DNA of 33,534 bases from Planctomycetota bacterium (GCA_024275135.1 JAJRZS010000004.1:1-33534), one strand, 5' to 3'. Counted from the first letter of the stretch, positions 16,793 through 26,816 are shown. Notes: a model not told the origin generated them from the letters alone. Program-made: numbers and translations.

Positions 16793-18008
16793 CTTGGGCC
16801 GCCTGTCCTTCCAGCTTTGTGGCCTTTTGCTTGTGGCTTCTTGTGAAGTTCCCACCGCCGGCAGTGCCCCTTCCGCTGTTCAAGAATTCGATTTGAGTTT
16901 GCCGCCGAATTACGAATCTTGGCGGCCGGTATTGGCAGCGGATTGGCAACGCATACAGAATCGATTTGATGCCGTGGCCGCACGCTGGAAGAAAGTCGAC
17001 CTGGGCTCCCCTTCCTCCGTGCGGATTGTGGTGCCTGCGGATAGCCAGGCTGCGGTGAGGTTTTATCAGCAGGGGCAGCTGTCGGGGGATCCCATCGTGG
17101 CGCGGACCTTTCCTGAGATTGCGTTGGCAGTGGTGCCTTTGCCGCGCGACGACAAGTTGCTGCAAGGCTGGGGGCAACCCCCGCAAACCTGGCAGCATAG
17201 TTTTCGTCATGAATGTGCGCACCTGCTGAGTTTGTCCTACCCAGAGCTGCGTGCGGCTCCCAAGTGGTTTCAAGAAGGCTTTGCGGAGCTTTGGTGTGCG
17301 GACGACGCTGGGAAAGATGGAGTTTTGTCCGCATTGCCCGAAACCTGGCCATTTTGGGGCACGGTGTATCGCTGGTGGCCCAAGGTGCAGGAGCAAGCTG
17401 TGCGGTTGCCTGGGGAAATCCTCTATTCTTATTATGCGGCCAAAGTTGCACGGGCCTTGGCTGCAAATCCTGGCCCTCAACCTTGGCTGGATATGGGGGA
17501 GATGCAGCCACCTCCTGTGGAGGGTGAGTTCCATGGTTTGTTTGGCCGCCATGCGGGCTGGAACTTGGCGCAAGGAGATTTTTTATTGGTTTCTCGTCCC
17601 CAACAGCAAGTGGATTTGGATTTGCCCGCACTCTGGGACGGCAAACAACCTTTGCAGCTGCAGGTGCAAGTGGGGCGCAGTTTGGGGCAGCCAGAAGCCG
17701 CCTTGTTGTTTCTTGCCGCTGGGCAGAGCGCTGGCCCACGTTTGCGTTTGCGCTTCGGTTGGGGTGGTGGCTTCACGGCTTATGTCGAGCAGGGAGAGCA
17801 GGGGAGCTTTCAATCCTATGTCGTCCCTAACCGTGCCCAAGGCTTTGCGGTCACGCGCGCGGTGAGCCTCGAACATGTGGATGACCAAATTTGGGTGCGT
17901 AGCCCCGGATTTTCTCGTTCCTTTGCTCTTTCCTCGACCACTCTGCAGTTTCCCTTGCGTCTGCGTATGGTCATTCGCGACGGCGCCCTTACCCTACACC
18001 TGCCATGA
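16764..18008 (+). CDS. Putative zinc metallopeptidase lipoprotein (HExxH...EGxAE)
   Basis: This protein is about 414 aa with a lipoprotein signal (CGLLLVASC, Cys27). A gluzincin-like site is visible: HECAH (149-153) and, 18 residues later, WFQEGFAEL (171-175), where the Glu would be the third zinc ligand. This fits the peptidase-MA-like clan. The C-terminal half is beta-rich and may bind substrate. It is presumably on the outer face of a membrane. The start is uncertain: ATG 16764 overlaps the lon end by 29 bp, while TTG 16794 just after the lon stop would give a shorter, more typical lipoprotein signal. The stop overlaps sppA (ATGA at 18005-18008). Confidence 0.75.
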   Translation: MWWAWPLANSLGRLSFQLCGLLLVASCEVPTAGSAPSAVQEFDLSLPPNYESWRPVLAADWQRIQNRFDAVAARWKKVDLGSPSSVRIVVPADSQAAVRFYQQGQLSGDPIVARTFPEIALAVVPLPRDDKLLQGWGQPPQTWQHSFRHECAHLLSLSYPELRAAPKWFQEGFAELWCADDAGKDGVLSALPETWPFWGTVYRWWPKVQEQAVRLPGEILYSYYAAKVARALAANPGPQPWLDMGEMQPPPVEGEFHGLFGRHAGWNLAQGDFLLVSRPQQQVDLDLPALWDGKQPLQLQVQVGRSLGQPEAALLFLAAGQSAGPRLRLRFGWGGGFTAYVEQGEQGSFQSYVVPNRAQGFAVTRAVSLEHVDDQIWVRSPGFSRSFALSSTTLQFPLRLRMVIRDGALTLHLP

Positions 18009-19765
18009 GAGAATTCCTTCGTTCCACTCTTGCCAGTTTCCTCGGCATTTTGCTCGCATTAGGCTTCGTCCTATTTGCCCTTTCCACCTTATTTTTGGCA
18101 GAGCCAGCGTCGCCCATTCCCCATCGTTGTGTGTTGGTTTTGGACTCGCAGGTAGAAACTTCGGACGCAGGCTTATTGCCCCCGCTCGGCGATTTGCTCA
18201 CCACCGACGCCAAGCCAACAATCGCGCTGCAACATTTGGTGGATGGTATTGAAAAGGCAGCGCGGGATCCTCGCATCGAGGGAATTTTACTCCATGGCTT
18301 TGGTCAGTACCATGGCTTTGCCGCCCTGCGCGCAGTGCAAAAAGCTCTGCTAGATTTCCGTGCGCAGGGAAAACCCATCTATGCCTACGCCGAAGATTAC
18401 CAGCAAGCGGATTACTATCTAGCTTCCACCGCGAGTTGGGTTGGCATGGCCCCCATGGGGGTTTTCGACTTTAGCGGTTTGGCCGCGGAGATGGAGTTTT
18501 ATGGCGAGCTACTGCAAAAGGTGGGGATAGAGGTTCAGGTGTCGAGGGTTGGAAAATACAAATCCGCAGTCGAACCGTTTTTGCTTTCTGCAGCCAGCGA
18601 GGAAAACAAAGAGCAGGTGCGGGAATTGTTGCAGAGCTTGCAGCAAACCTATTTTGCTGATGTGGCCAAGGCGCGAGAGATGAGTGTCGAGGAGCTGCAA
18701 CATGCGGTAGAGGATACCGGTTTGTTTTCCGCCGAAGAGGCCTTGCAACAGGGGTTTTTAGATCAGGTTGCTTATTTTGATGAGGTATTAGCCTTGTTGA
18801 ATCACCTGGTTGGCGATGGGGAAGAGGATGCGGCCTTTGCGCAAGTGGGTCTTCGTCGTTATCTGGAAACTTTGGAATCCACCACCGTGGACAATTCGGA
18901 ACAGCCCGTAATCGCCGTACTCTATGCGGAAGGTGAAATCGTCGACGGCGCTTCCGATTGGGAGATTGGGGGAGATTCTCTGGCCGCTCAAATTCGAAAT
19001 TTGCGTCAAGATCCAAAGGTGGCCGGAGTCGTGTTGCGGATTAATAGCCCGGGGGGAAGCGCTAGCGCCAGCGAAGTGATTCTGCGCGAATTGCAATTGT
19101 TGCAACAAGCGGACAAGGCCTTGGTCGTTTCTATGGGTCCAGTGGCGGCGAGTGGTGGCTATTGGATTGCTTGCCAGGCCGATCAAATATTTGCGGAACC
19201 CAACACCATCACTGGCTCGATAGGTGTTTTTGGCATGTTTCCCAATGTGCAACCGTTGATGAAGAACATCGGGGTGCATGTGGATGTGGTGAAAACCGGT
19301 CCCCATGCCAACTGGATGTCTTTCTATCAGCCGAAACCGAAGGAAGAATTGGATTTGATACAGAGCTATATCGACCAGGTTTACGATGGCTTTCTGCAAC
19401 GGGTGGCTGGTGGCCGCAAAATGTCCAAAGAAGAGGTGCATGCCATTGCTCAGGGGCGAGTGTGGACAGGAGCGCAGGCTTTAGAACTCGGTTTGGTCGA
19501 TGAGTTGGGCAATCTTCAGCAAGCTCTAGAAAGGTGTGCGGAGTTGGCGCAAGTCGAGGCCGACCACGTGCGTTACCCAGAATCTCAGGCCAGCGTTTTG
19601 GAACAGTGGCTGGCGATGATGTTGGCAGGGCAAGATCAACCTGTCGCCGGGTGGACTCTGTCGGCCTTGCCGCTACATCTGCAGCTGGCGGTTAAAACTT
19701 TCCAAACTAGGGCTGCGCAGCCGGGGGTTTATGCCCGTCTTCCTTTCAGTTTGCGCATTCGCTGA
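18005..19765 (+). CDS. sppA: Signal peptide peptidase SppA, long (67K) type
   Basis: This 586-aa membrane serine protease degrades cleaved signal peptides. It has one N-terminal membrane helix (about 10-32) and two tandem ClpP-like domains, as in the E. coli long form. VGKYKSAVEPF supplies the Lys general base (K186), and MGPVAASGGYW supplies the catalytic Ser (S383). INSPGGSASASE is the conserved loop before it. It starts by ATGA overlap with the preceding metallopeptidase gene, so the lon-lipoprotein-sppA series is probably translationally coupled. Its 3' end overlaps the convergent glycosyltransferase gene by 20 bp. Confidence 0.95.
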   Translation: MREFLRSTLASFLGILLALGFVLFALSTLFLAEPASPIPHRCVLVLDSQVETSDAGLLPPLGDLLTTDAKPTIALQHLVDGIEKAARDPRIEGILLHGFGQYHGFAALRAVQKALLDFRAQGKPIYAYAEDYQQADYYLASTASWVGMAPMGVFDFSGLAAEMEFYGELLQKVGIEVQVSRVGKYKSAVEPFLLSAASEENKEQVRELLQSLQQTYFADVAKAREMSVEELQHAVEDTGLFSAEEALQQGFLDQVAYFDEVLALLNHLVGDGEEDAAFAQVGLRRYLETLESTTVDNSEQPVIAVLYAEGEIVDGASDWEIGGDSLAAQIRNLRQDPKVAGVVLRINSPGGSASASEVILRELQLLQQADKALVVSMGPVAASGGYWIACQADQIFAEPNTITGSIGVFGMFPNVQPLMKNIGVHVDVVKTGPHANWMSFYQPKPKEELDLIQSYIDQVYDGFLQRVAGGRKMSKEEVHAIAQGRVWTGAQALELGLVDELGNLQQALERCAELAQVEADHVRYPESQASVLEQWLAMMLAGQDQPVAGWTLSALPLHLQLAVKTFQTRAAQPGVYARLPFSLRIR

Positions 19766-20804
19766 CGGAACGCTGCTGGAGAAAGGCTTCAACCACAGCC
19801 TCCACGGGAATTTGCTCCATTAGTGGGGATGCTTGGCTGCGGTCACGCGGAGGGGGTGGCGTGTCGAGGGCGAGCGGAGTAACCACACAAACCTTTTCTC
19901 CAGGCGGGCGGTAAACCACCGCATCCGTGGGGCCGAACAGGGCGACGACGGGAGTACCTCGATAGGCGGCCAAATGCACAGGGCCACTGTCGGTGCCAAA
20001 CAAGGTATCGGCGGCATCGGAAAGCTGCATTAAGTGAGTGAGACTGGGAGTGGCGGGGGCCAACTGCGCACAACCTTTGGCCAATTGCAACACTTGTTCT
20101 ACCTTGGTGCGATCGGCGGGCGTCCACAGCAAGAGCACTTGTTTGCCGTGGTCATACAGAGCCTGCGCCAACTCAGCCCAGCGCGCTGGCGGCCATTGTT
20201 TGTCCTGGCCGTATTGGGCGGTGGTGGTGTGGAAGAGAAGAAAGTTTGAGGACGGTAGTTCCAGTTGGGGCGGGATGGCGGGGGGCAGCGGCCAATGGCC
20301 ATGAAAATTGGGGTTGCCTTCCCAACCTAGCCGTTGCAACAGTTGGAGGTCGCGACGGCTGCGATGGCAGCGCGCTGGAACTTCGGCATGAATGTGGTGA
20401 AAGCGGTGTGCGCCTTCGCGAGCAATCGGTTTGGCAAAACCGACCTTGGTTTTGCTGGAGAGGAAACACAGTTGTAGAGCGCTTTTGAGATTGGACTGGA
20501 AGTCGAGAATTAGGTCATAAGTTCCTTGCTTGCGCAGTTGGCGAAAATGTTTGTGTAGCCGACCGAGGCCGCCGCTTTGGGTCCACTGGCGGCGAGGAAA
20601 CTGAAGAACCTGCTGCAGGCTGGGGTGGGCTTGCAGAACGGAGGCATGGCGGTCTTCGACTAGCCAATCAATCTGGGCTTGGGGCAGTGCTTGGCGTAGC
20701 GCATCAAGGACGGGAAGGGCGAAGACGATATCTCCGAGGGCACTGAGCCGAAGGCAAAGGATGCGCGCCTGAGGCGGTAGATGAGCAAGCTGGACGTCAG
20801 GCAT
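19746..20804 (-). CDS. Glycosyltransferase family 9 (ADP-heptose:LPS heptosyltransferase-like)
   Basis: This protein is about 352 aa. The N-terminal RLSALGD (19-25) and C-terminal GTDSGPVHLAAYRG (270 on), followed by ALFGPTD, are signatures of GT9 enzymes that add heptose to the lipopolysaccharide inner core. FQSNLKSAL further resembles WaaC-type enzymes. It acts at the cytoplasmic face of the inner membrane and implies LPS. The start is set at ATG 20804 because it is closer to the usual N-terminus; ATG 20822 adds six residues and would leave only 6 bp to the divergent kinase start. The exact transferase (WaaC, WaaF or other) cannot be decided here. Confidence 0.88.
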   Translation of the reverse strand: MPDVQLAHLPPQARILCLRLSALGDIVFALPVLDALRQALPQAQIDWLVEDRHASVLQAHPSLQQVLQFPRRQWTQSGGLGRLHKHFRQLRKQGTYDLILDFQSNLKSALQLCFLSSKTKVGFAKPIAREGAHRFHHIHAEVPARCHRSRRDLQLLQRLGWEGNPNFHGHWPLPPAIPPQLELPSSNFLLFHTTTAQYGQDKQWPPARWAELAQALYDHGKQVLLLWTPADRTKVEQVLQLAKGCAQLAPATPSLTHLMQLSDAADTLFGTDSGPVHLAAYRGTPVVALFGPTDAVVYRPPGEKVCVVTPLALDTPPPPRDRSQASPLMEQIPVEAVVEAFLQQRSVSECAN

Positions 20805-20828
20805 GCGGGGACAAGATACCATGCGCCT

Positions 20829-21548
20829 ATGTCGGAATCAGCCTCTGCCGCAGGCGCTTGGTCCACCCCCCAATGTTGGCTTTGGGTGGCGCCGACCATG
20901 CTGCAGGCCGAAGATTGGCGGCAGTGGTTGGAGCAGGGCTCCAGCTGTCTGCAAAGGCTCGCGCAAGCCAGCGCGCGCACTTTGGGGCGGGGCCGTGGGG
21001 CGGCAAGAGGGGTGGAGTTTGCCAACGGTCGCGCAGGGGTTTGGCGTATTAATCGTCATGGGGGATTGCTGGGCTCCTTACGTAAAGACCGCTATTCAAG
21101 TCCAAAACGTTTGCAGGAGGAAGTGATGTTGTCGGCCTATTTGCGCAAGCAGGGGGTGAGAACACCGGAAGTCTTGTTGGCTCTGGCGGAAAGGCGAGGG
21201 CGTAGCTGGCAGCAGCATTTGGTGACGGCCGAAATCCAAGGTGCAAGCACCGTGTTTGCCGCTGAGGATCAACTCTCCATGTGGGAGGGGGTCGGCGCTT
21301 TGTTGAAGCAGGTGTTCGACCTTGGCTTGTGGGCTACCGATTTGCATCCTGACAATTTGCTGTGGGATGCGGATGCGCAAACTTGCTGGCTTCTTGATTT
21401 GGCCGGTGCCAAAATTTTGCCCCAACCCCTAAGCCGTAGGCAACGGCAAGTTCGCCTCCAGCGTTTCCTTCGCTACTACCAAAAGCATGTGGGTAAGGTG
21501 CCAAGCTCGGCAGAGAAGATGGGTCGGCAACTGCTGGCACAATGCTAG
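20829..21548 (+). CDS. LPS/Kdo kinase-like protein (KdkA/WaaP family)
   Basis: This protein is about 239 aa with a protein-kinase-like fold of the lipopolysaccharide kinase type. The catalytic loop is ATDLHPDNLLWD (D171, N176) and the metal-binding motif is LLDLAGAK (D190). Upstream, GVWRINRHGGLLGSLRKDRY resembles the KdkA/WaaP region before the ATP-binding lysine. It would phosphorylate Kdo or heptose in the LPS core, which agrees with the divergent GT9 gene. The start is not certain: ATG 20829 is used, with ATG 20781 and ATG 20898 as alternatives. The end overlaps cysS by 7 bp. Confidence 0.82.
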   Translation: MSESASAAGAWSTPQCWLWVAPTMLQAEDWRQWLEQGSSCLQRLAQASARTLGRGRGAARGVEFANGRAGVWRINRHGGLLGSLRKDRYSSPKRLQEEVMLSAYLRKQGVRTPEVLLALAERRGRSWQQHLVTAEIQGASTVFAAEDQLSMWEGVGALLKQVFDLGLWATDLHPDNLLWDADAQTCWLLDLAGAKILPQPLSRRQRQVRLQRFLRYYQKHVGKVPSSAEKMGRQLLAQC

Positions 21549-22984
21549 AATTCCGCGCCGTGGATTTGCATCTCTACAACACCTACAGCCGAAAAAAGGA
21601 GGCCTTCCAGCCGATTGAGGATGGTGTGGTGCGTATGTACCACTGCGGGCCCACGGTTTATCAACGACCGCATATTGGCAATTACCGGGCTTTTGTTTTT
21701 GCTGATTTGTTGCGGCGAGTCTTGGAGATAGCGGGCTATGAGGTGATACAGGTGATGAACCTCACGGATGTTGGCCATTTACAAGATGATGCCGACCAAG
21801 GCGAAGACAAATTAGAAGCCCAGGCGCGCAAAGAGCAGGTTGATCCTTGGCAAATCGTGGCCAAGGTCAGCGCCCAATTTTTTGCCGACCTGGAAGCTTT
21901 GGGTGTGCAACCCGCCCATCATTACCCGCGGGCAACCGACCATATTGAGGAAATGGTGGAGATGATTCAGCTCTTGCTGGAAAAAGGTCATGCCTACCAA
22001 GTTGGCGAAAATATTTATTTTGATGTGCATAGCTTTCCTCACTACGGGAAGTTGTCGGGCAACCGGCTCGATGAGTTGGAGGCTGGTGCGCGGCTAGCGA
22101 TCAACCCCGAAAAGAAACACCCTGCGGACTTTGCCTTGTGGAAATCGGATGCCAAACATCTGATGAAATGGGAAACCGTTTTTGGGCCGCATGGTTATCC
22201 CGGTTGGCATATTGAATGCTCGGCTATGGCGAGAAAGTATTTGGGTGAGCATTTCGATATTCACACCGGTGGCGAGGACAATGTGTTTCCCCATCACGAA
22301 TGTGAAATCGCGCAAAGTTGTAGCGCCTGGGATGGGCCTTTTGTCAACCTGTGGATGCACACCAAGTTTTTACAGGTGGACGGTGGAAAAATGGGCAAAT
22401 CCTTAGGCAACGCCTATAGTCTGGACGATTTGGCTGCACGTGGGTTTTCTGCTTTGGATTTTCGTTTCCTTCTCCTGCGTGGCCACTACCGCAGTCCGCT
22501 CAACTTTACTTGGGAAGCGATGCAGGGCGCACAAGAGGCGCGGAAAAACTTGAACGATTGGCGCAATCGTTTGTTGGCGGTAACCGATGAAAAGCAGGCG
22601 CAGGCTGTGGATTGGCGAAGTGGTTCTGCAATTTGCCAAGCCCGTAAAACCTTTCTTGCTGCTTTGGCGGATGATTTGAATACTCCCGAAGCTTTGGCGG
22701 CCTTGTTCCCTTTGCGCAACGCATTCTTGCAAGGGCATTGGAGCGGGGCAGAAAATGCCGAAGCTTTGGCTTTGTTGTTGCAGGCTAATCAGGTATTTGC
22801 CTTTTTGCAACAACAGGAATCTTCCACCTTGTCGGATGAAGAAGTGGAGGCCTTGATTGCTGCTCGTGGAGAAGCGCGTTTGGCCAAAGATTTTGCCCGC
22901 GCGGACGCCTTGCGCGACGAGTTGAGCGCGGCAGGCATCATCTTGGAAGACACTGCAGAAGGTGTGCAGTGGTTTCGCAGTTAA
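21542..22984 (+). CDS. cysS: Cysteinyl-tRNA synthetase
   Basis: This 480-aa class I synthetase charges tRNA-Cys. The HIGH motif is HIGN (44-47). Zinc ligands are C35, C226, H251 and E255, in the expected CGPTVY, GWHIECSAM and HHECEIAQ contexts. The KMSKS loop reads KMGKS (283-287), with Gly in place of the usual Ser. A DALR-type helical domain follows. Length is normal. The start ATG 21542 lies within the end of the kinase gene; GTG 21560 is an alternative. It converges on trmH, and the stop codons overlap (22981-22984). Confidence 0.97.
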   Translation: MLEFRAVDLHLYNTYSRKKEAFQPIEDGVVRMYHCGPTVYQRPHIGNYRAFVFADLLRRVLEIAGYEVIQVMNLTDVGHLQDDADQGEDKLEAQARKEQVDPWQIVAKVSAQFFADLEALGVQPAHHYPRATDHIEEMVEMIQLLLEKGHAYQVGENIYFDVHSFPHYGKLSGNRLDELEAGARLAINPEKKHPADFALWKSDAKHLMKWETVFGPHGYPGWHIECSAMARKYLGEHFDIHTGGEDNVFPHHECEIAQSCSAWDGPFVNLWMHTKFLQVDGGKMGKSLGNAYSLDDLAARGFSALDFRFLLLRGHYRSPLNFTWEAMQGAQEARKNLNDWRNRLLAVTDEKQAQAVDWRSGSAICQARKTFLAALADDLNTPEALAALFPLRNAFLQGHWSGAENAEALALLLQANQVFAFLQQQESSTLSDEEVEALIAARGEARLAKDFARADALRDELSAAGIILEDTAEGVQWFRS

Positions 22985-23733
22985 TCGCGCGGTTTTTCTA
23001 AATCGATGCCCAATCGTTTGGCCAATTTTTTCGGCATGCGCGGGCGGCGGGATGTCGGATCGGGCCGCAAGTCAGCTAGGGGAGTTGGCGGATGCTCAAT
23101 CCAAGGCTGAAAGCGCTGGGGATTTTTGCCGCCTAGTTGAGTAAACCATTGCTGGCGAAGTTGGGCCTGTTCCTCGGCGCTGAGGGATCCATGCGCTTGC
23201 GGGCAGGCATCGAAGAGACGCTGCAGAATAAGGCCGGTGGCGACGGAGAGGTTGAAGGACTCGGTGAATCCATACATGGGGAGAAACACCCGTTTGCTGG
23301 CGGCGTCGCGCATGACCTGACTGACGCCATCCGACTCTCGGCCCAAAACAATGGCGAGTTTGGAGGGCAATGGCGAGAGCTTGGCCGCCGTCGCCGGTAC
23401 GGCTCCGGGGTTAAGGTCGGTGGCCCAGATTTCCCAATGTGCGGCGAGCAGGGCGTCGTGGCAAGCTTCGGGTGTAGGGAAATGGCGCACCTGCAACCAA
23501 CGGTGCGCGCCCTTGGTGATGGATTTATGAAAAAGTTCGGCCGTGTCGACATCGTGATCGATGAGCCAAACATGCAATAAGCCAAAAGCTTCGGCGGTGC
23601 GCAAGACGGCGGCATGGTTGTGAATATCAGTGCACCGCTCCAACACCAAAAGGATGCGCCCGCAACGCTGCCGGAGGACGGCTTCGGCTCGTTGCAGCCG
23701 ACGTGGGGCTTGCTCCTCCCCGGGGTTGGTCAT
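22981..23733 (-). CDS. trmH: SpoU/TrmH-family RNA 2'-O-methyltransferase
   Basis: This 250-aa SPOUT methyltransferase uses SAM to methylate a ribose 2'-OH. The three SpoU motifs are present: NHAAVLRTAEAFG (N39, R45), IVLGRESDGVS (E133) and MYGFTESFNLSVATGLIL (N161). Together with the C-terminal basic extension (RRPRMPKKLAKRLG), the best match is TrmH, which makes Gm18 in tRNA; other SpoU enzymes are possible. Its start overlaps the rbfA stop as ATGA (23730-23733), so it is the last gene of the nusA-infB-rbfA unit. Confidence 0.9.
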   Translation of the reverse strand: MTNPGEEQAPRRLQRAEAVLRQRCGRILLVLERCTDIHNHAAVLRTAEAFGLLHVWLIDHDVDTAELFHKSITKGAHRWLQVRHFPTPEACHDALLAAHWEIWATDLNPGAVPATAAKLSPLPSKLAIVLGRESDGVSQVMRDAASKRVFLPMYGFTESFNLSVATGLILQRLFDACPQAHGSLSAEEQAQLRQQWFTQLGGKNPQRFQPWIEHPPTPLADLRPDPTSRRPRMPKKLAKRLGIDLEKPRD

Positions 23734-24116
23734 CTTTCTTCTTCGGGATGGAGTGGTTGTTCCTCATCCGTTTTGGGTGGCAGCACTTCGCGCAAGACCT
23801 CTTCAATGCGTGCTGCCGCTGCCAGGCCCTGGTCGTATTCAAACTTGAGCATGGGGGCGGAGCGAATATTGATGTCGCGGGCGACTTCGCGGCGGAAGAA
23901 AGAAGTGGCATGCTGGAACATATGCTCCACCTTACTGCGGTGGCGCGGCTCCAGCACCGACCAACGCACCTTGGCCACGGTGAGATCTTTGGAGATGGTT
24001 ACCCCAGTAATGGTGACGAAACCAATTCGCGGATCTTTGATTTCATGTACCAGCAACTCCGACACTTTGTGCTGGATGCGTTTAGCAATTTGAGCCTGGC
24101 GGCGGTCGCTGGCCAT
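23730..24116 (-). CDS. rbfA: Ribosome-binding factor A
   Basis: This 128-aa KH-like protein matures the 30S subunit and processes 16S rRNA. The N-terminus (MASDRRQAQIAKRIQHKVSE) and KDPRIGFVTITGVTIS match RbfA closely, and MLKFEYDQGL near the C-terminus is also typical. It begins 6 bp after the infB stop and overlaps trmH. A stretch GAAGAAGG in the infB tail may act as the ribosome-binding site, although it is far from the ATG. Confidence 0.96.
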   Translation of the reverse strand: MASDRRQAQIAKRIQHKVSELLVHEIKDPRIGFVTITGVTISKDLTVAKVRWSVLEPRHRSKVEHMFQHATSFFRREVARDINIRSAPMLKFEYDQGLAAAARIEEVLREVLPPKTDEEQPLHPEEER

Positions 24117-24122
24117 GGTTGC

Positions 24123-26813
24123 CTAGGCCTTCTTCTCTTCGGAGCTGCTGGCCGCGCGGACGTCCTCTAGAGTGCGTTCAATCTCGATGACCTCGACGGC
24201 CTCGATGATGTCGCCAACTTTGACATCTTCAAAGTTTTCAATCTTGATGCCGCAATCATTGCCTTCTGCCACTTCGCGTACATCGTCTTTGAAGTGACGC
24301 AAGGAAGCGAGAGGAGCCTGGTAGATGATTTTGCCATCCCGAATTAGGCGCGCATTGCTCGCGCGTTTGATGACGCCGTCGTTTACCCGACAACCGGCGA
24401 TGGTGCCCCAGCGCGAACTGCGGAACACATCCAAAACATCGGCGTGGCCGATGACATTTTCGATGGTTTCGGGGGCAAGCATGCCGACGACAGCCTTCTC
24501 GATGTCTTCCAGAAGCTCGTAAATCACGTCGTAGCGGCGGATTTCCACCTTGACGCGCTCGGCTTCTTTGCGCGCTCGGCCTTCGGGCACCACATTGAAG
24601 GCAATGATGATGGCGCCGGCTGTTTCGGCGAGGGTGACGTCGGTTTCGGTAACACCGCCAATGCCAGAGTGAATGACATCCACAATGACTTCGTCCGTGG
24701 ACAGCTCGCTCAGAGATTGTTTGAGAACTTCCAAGCTACCCTGCACGTCGGCTTTGACCACCAATCGAAGGCGTTGGGCGTTGGACTCGTCGATCTTTTC
24801 GAACAAATTGGACAAGGTGACACCAGCCCCCTTGGACATCTCCAATTCTTTCTTGTGCAAGGTGCGTTTTTCGGCCACCGCTTTGGCCGCCTTCAAATCA
24901 CCAACCACATAAAGTTTTTCACCCACGGCCGGCAAATCTTCCAAGCCCAACACATCCACTGGGGTGGAGGGGCCGGCCTCTTTCAGAGGCTTGCCATTGT
25001 GGTCGAACATGAGGCGAATCTTGCCGAAGGTGTGGTCGGCAAGGACGACGTCTTTCACTTTGAGGGTGCCATCTTGCACCAACACAGAAGCCACTTTGCC
25101 TTTGCCCTTTTCGAGTTTGGCTTCCAAAATCACGCCTACAGCATCCCCCTTGGCATGCGCCTTTAGACCCATGACTTCGGCTTCGAGCAACACGCGTTCG
25201 AGGAGCTCATCAATACCCTGCTTTTTCAGCGCAGAGACTTCCACCATGCCGACGTCGCCACCCCAATCCTCGGACTGGATGCCAATGCCTGCCAGTTGCG
25301 AGCGCACCTGATCGGGGTTGGCGTTGGGCGCATCCACTTTGTTGATGGCGACCACAATCGGTACCCCAGCCGCTTTAGCATGGGCGGCGGCTTCTTCGGT
25401 TTGCGGCATGACACCGTCGTCGGCGGCAACTACCAGCACCGCAATGTCTGTGGATTGGGCGCCTCGTTTGCGCATAGCGGTAAAGGCAGCGTGGCCCGGA
25501 GTGTCGAGAATGGTGATTTTTTGTCCACCATCCAGTTCCGCCACATAAGCACCCACATGCTGGGTGATGCCACCAGCTTCTTTATTGGCCACGCGAGTTT
25601 CGCGAATGGCGTCGATCAAGGAGGTTTTGCCGTGGTCGACATGGCCCATAAAGGCAATGACGGGAGCGCGGTCGGCAAGCGAGGCCTCGTCGACGGCATG
25701 GCGCGAAGCCATGATTTCTTCCATCAACTCCCGCTCAATATCAAGCTCCGCTTTGATGGTGACGGGGACGTCGAAATCGTCGGCCAAAATCTCGATGGTG
25801 TCTTCATCGAGCACGGTGTTGATGTTGGTCATCACCCGCATCCGCATCAATTTGCGGATGACTTGGTTGACGGCAATGCCGGTACCAGCAGAGAAGGATT
25901 TGACGGTAACAGGAAGTTGCAGTACCACATCGGCTTTCCGCTCGATGGTGGAAACTTGTTTGGGGCGCAGCTTGCCCTGACGCCGATCACGCTGACGCTC
26001 GCGCTGCTTTTGCCGCATCTCCCGCCGCCGCTGACTTTCTTTGTCGCGCAAATCGGTGAAGGTGGAGCCGCGTTTGCGTTCGGCTTGTTGCGTTTTAATC
26101 AAACCCAAAGCAGCCAAGTCGATGCGACCAACCCGGGTGGCAGCGCGTTTTGGCTTGGGCGTGGGCGGAACTTTGGACGGATTGGCTTTGGCGACCTTTT
26201 TGCCCATTTTGTCGCCAGCGGCAGTGGGGTCTTCGCTTGTGGTCTTGCTGGCCTCGGGCTCTTTCTTCGCCGACGGGGTTGTGGGGGCTGGTGCTGGTTC
26301 TGCCTCAGGTTCAGGCGCAGCTGTATCTTCAGCAGCAGTTTCTGCCGCGGCGGCCGTTGACTGCGGCTCTGCTTCCACCACAGCTTCGCTCTCCGCCGCA
26401 GGCTCTAGCGCTTCGGGCTCGGGAGTGGGCTCCGGCTCGGGTGCTGCTTCTGGCTTCGGTTTGGGAGCGGGTTCTGCTTTTGGTTCGGGTGCCGGCGTAG
26501 GCGCAGGCTTGGTCTCGACCTTGTCTTCGACTTCCTTTTCAGCAACCGGTTTGGCCGCCTGCATGATGGCGTCCCAGGAGGTCGTTTTGCCGGAGCCGTT
26601 TTGCCCTTGGGGCTTGCTGTCGGCGCTGCCATCTCCTTCGTCTTTGAGCAAGCCTCCCTTGCGCAAGCGTTCTTCGATGATAGGCACATCCCATTCTTCC
26701 ACCGAAGCCTGATAGGAGCTTACGGGGAAGCCAATGTTGCGCATGATGTCGACGAATTCGGCGGATTTATAGCCGAACTGTTTTGCGAGCTTGAAGACCT
26801 TAACTTTACTCAA
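24123..26813 (-). CDS. infB: Translation initiation factor IF-2
   Basis: This 896-aa GTPase brings fMet-tRNA to the ribosome. It has a first IF2-N motif ([11 protein letters not shown], 4-14), a long Pro/Ala/Glu-rich linker (about 60-240), an Arg-rich helix (about 255-285) and a second IF2-N domain (about 298-350). The G domain has GHVDHGKTS (390-398), DTPGH (437-441) and NKVD (491-494), followed by domains II-IV. The start codon is TTG at 26813, three bases after the nusA stop, with AGGAGG about 14 bases upstream. The start is supported because IF2-N begins immediately. The low-complexity linker gives long antisense open frames that are not genes. Confidence 0.98.
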   Translation of the reverse strand: MSKVKVFKLAKQFGYKSAEFVDIMRNIGFPVSSYQASVEEWDVPIIEERLRKGGLLKDEGDGSADSKPQGQNGSGKTTSWDAIMQAAKPVAEKEVEDKVETKPAPTPAPEPKAEPAPKPKPEAAPEPEPTPEPEALEPAAESEAVVEAEPQSTAAAAETAAEDTAAPEPEAEPAPAPTTPSAKKEPEASKTTSEDPTAAGDKMGKKVAKANPSKVPPTPKPKRAATRVGRIDLAALGLIKTQQAERKRGSTFTDLRDKESQRRREMRQKQRERQRDRRQGKLRPKQVSTIERKADVVLQLPVTVKSFSAGTGIAVNQVIRKLMRMRVMTNINTVLDEDTIEILADDFDVPVTIKAELDIERELMEEIMASRHAVDEASLADRAPVIAFMGHVDHGKTSLIDAIRETRVANKEAGGITQHVGAYVAELDGGQKITILDTPGHAAFTAMRKRGAQSTDIAVLVVAADDGVMPQTEEAAAHAKAAGVPIVVAINKVDAPNANPDQVRSQLAGIGIQSEDWGGDVGMVEVSALKKQGIDELLERVLLEAEVMGLKAHAKGDAVGVILEAKLEKGKGKVASVLVQDGTLKVKDVVLADHTFGKIRLMFDHNGKPLKEAGPSTPVDVLGLEDLPAVGEKLYVVGDLKAAKAVAEKRTLHKKELEMSKGAGVTLSNLFEKIDESNAQRLRLVVKADVQGSLEVLKQSLSELSTDEVIVDVIHSGIGGVTETDVTLAETAGAIIIAFNVVPEGRARKEAERVKVEIRRYDVIYELLEDIEKAVVGMLAPETIENVIGHADVLDVFRSSRWGTIAGCRVNDGVIKRASNARLIRDGKIIYQAPLASLRHFKDDVREVAEGNDCGIKIENFEDVKVGDIIEAVEVIEIERTLEDVRAASSSEEKKA

Positions 26814-26816
26814 AAC

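Noticed and set aside
25296..26712. Long plus-strand open frames opposite infB (354 aa and 223 aa)
   Set aside because: The 223-aa frame mirrors the low-complexity IF-2 linker as Ala/Gly/Ser repeats, and the 354-aa frame runs opposite the linker and G domain. IF-2 itself is certain.
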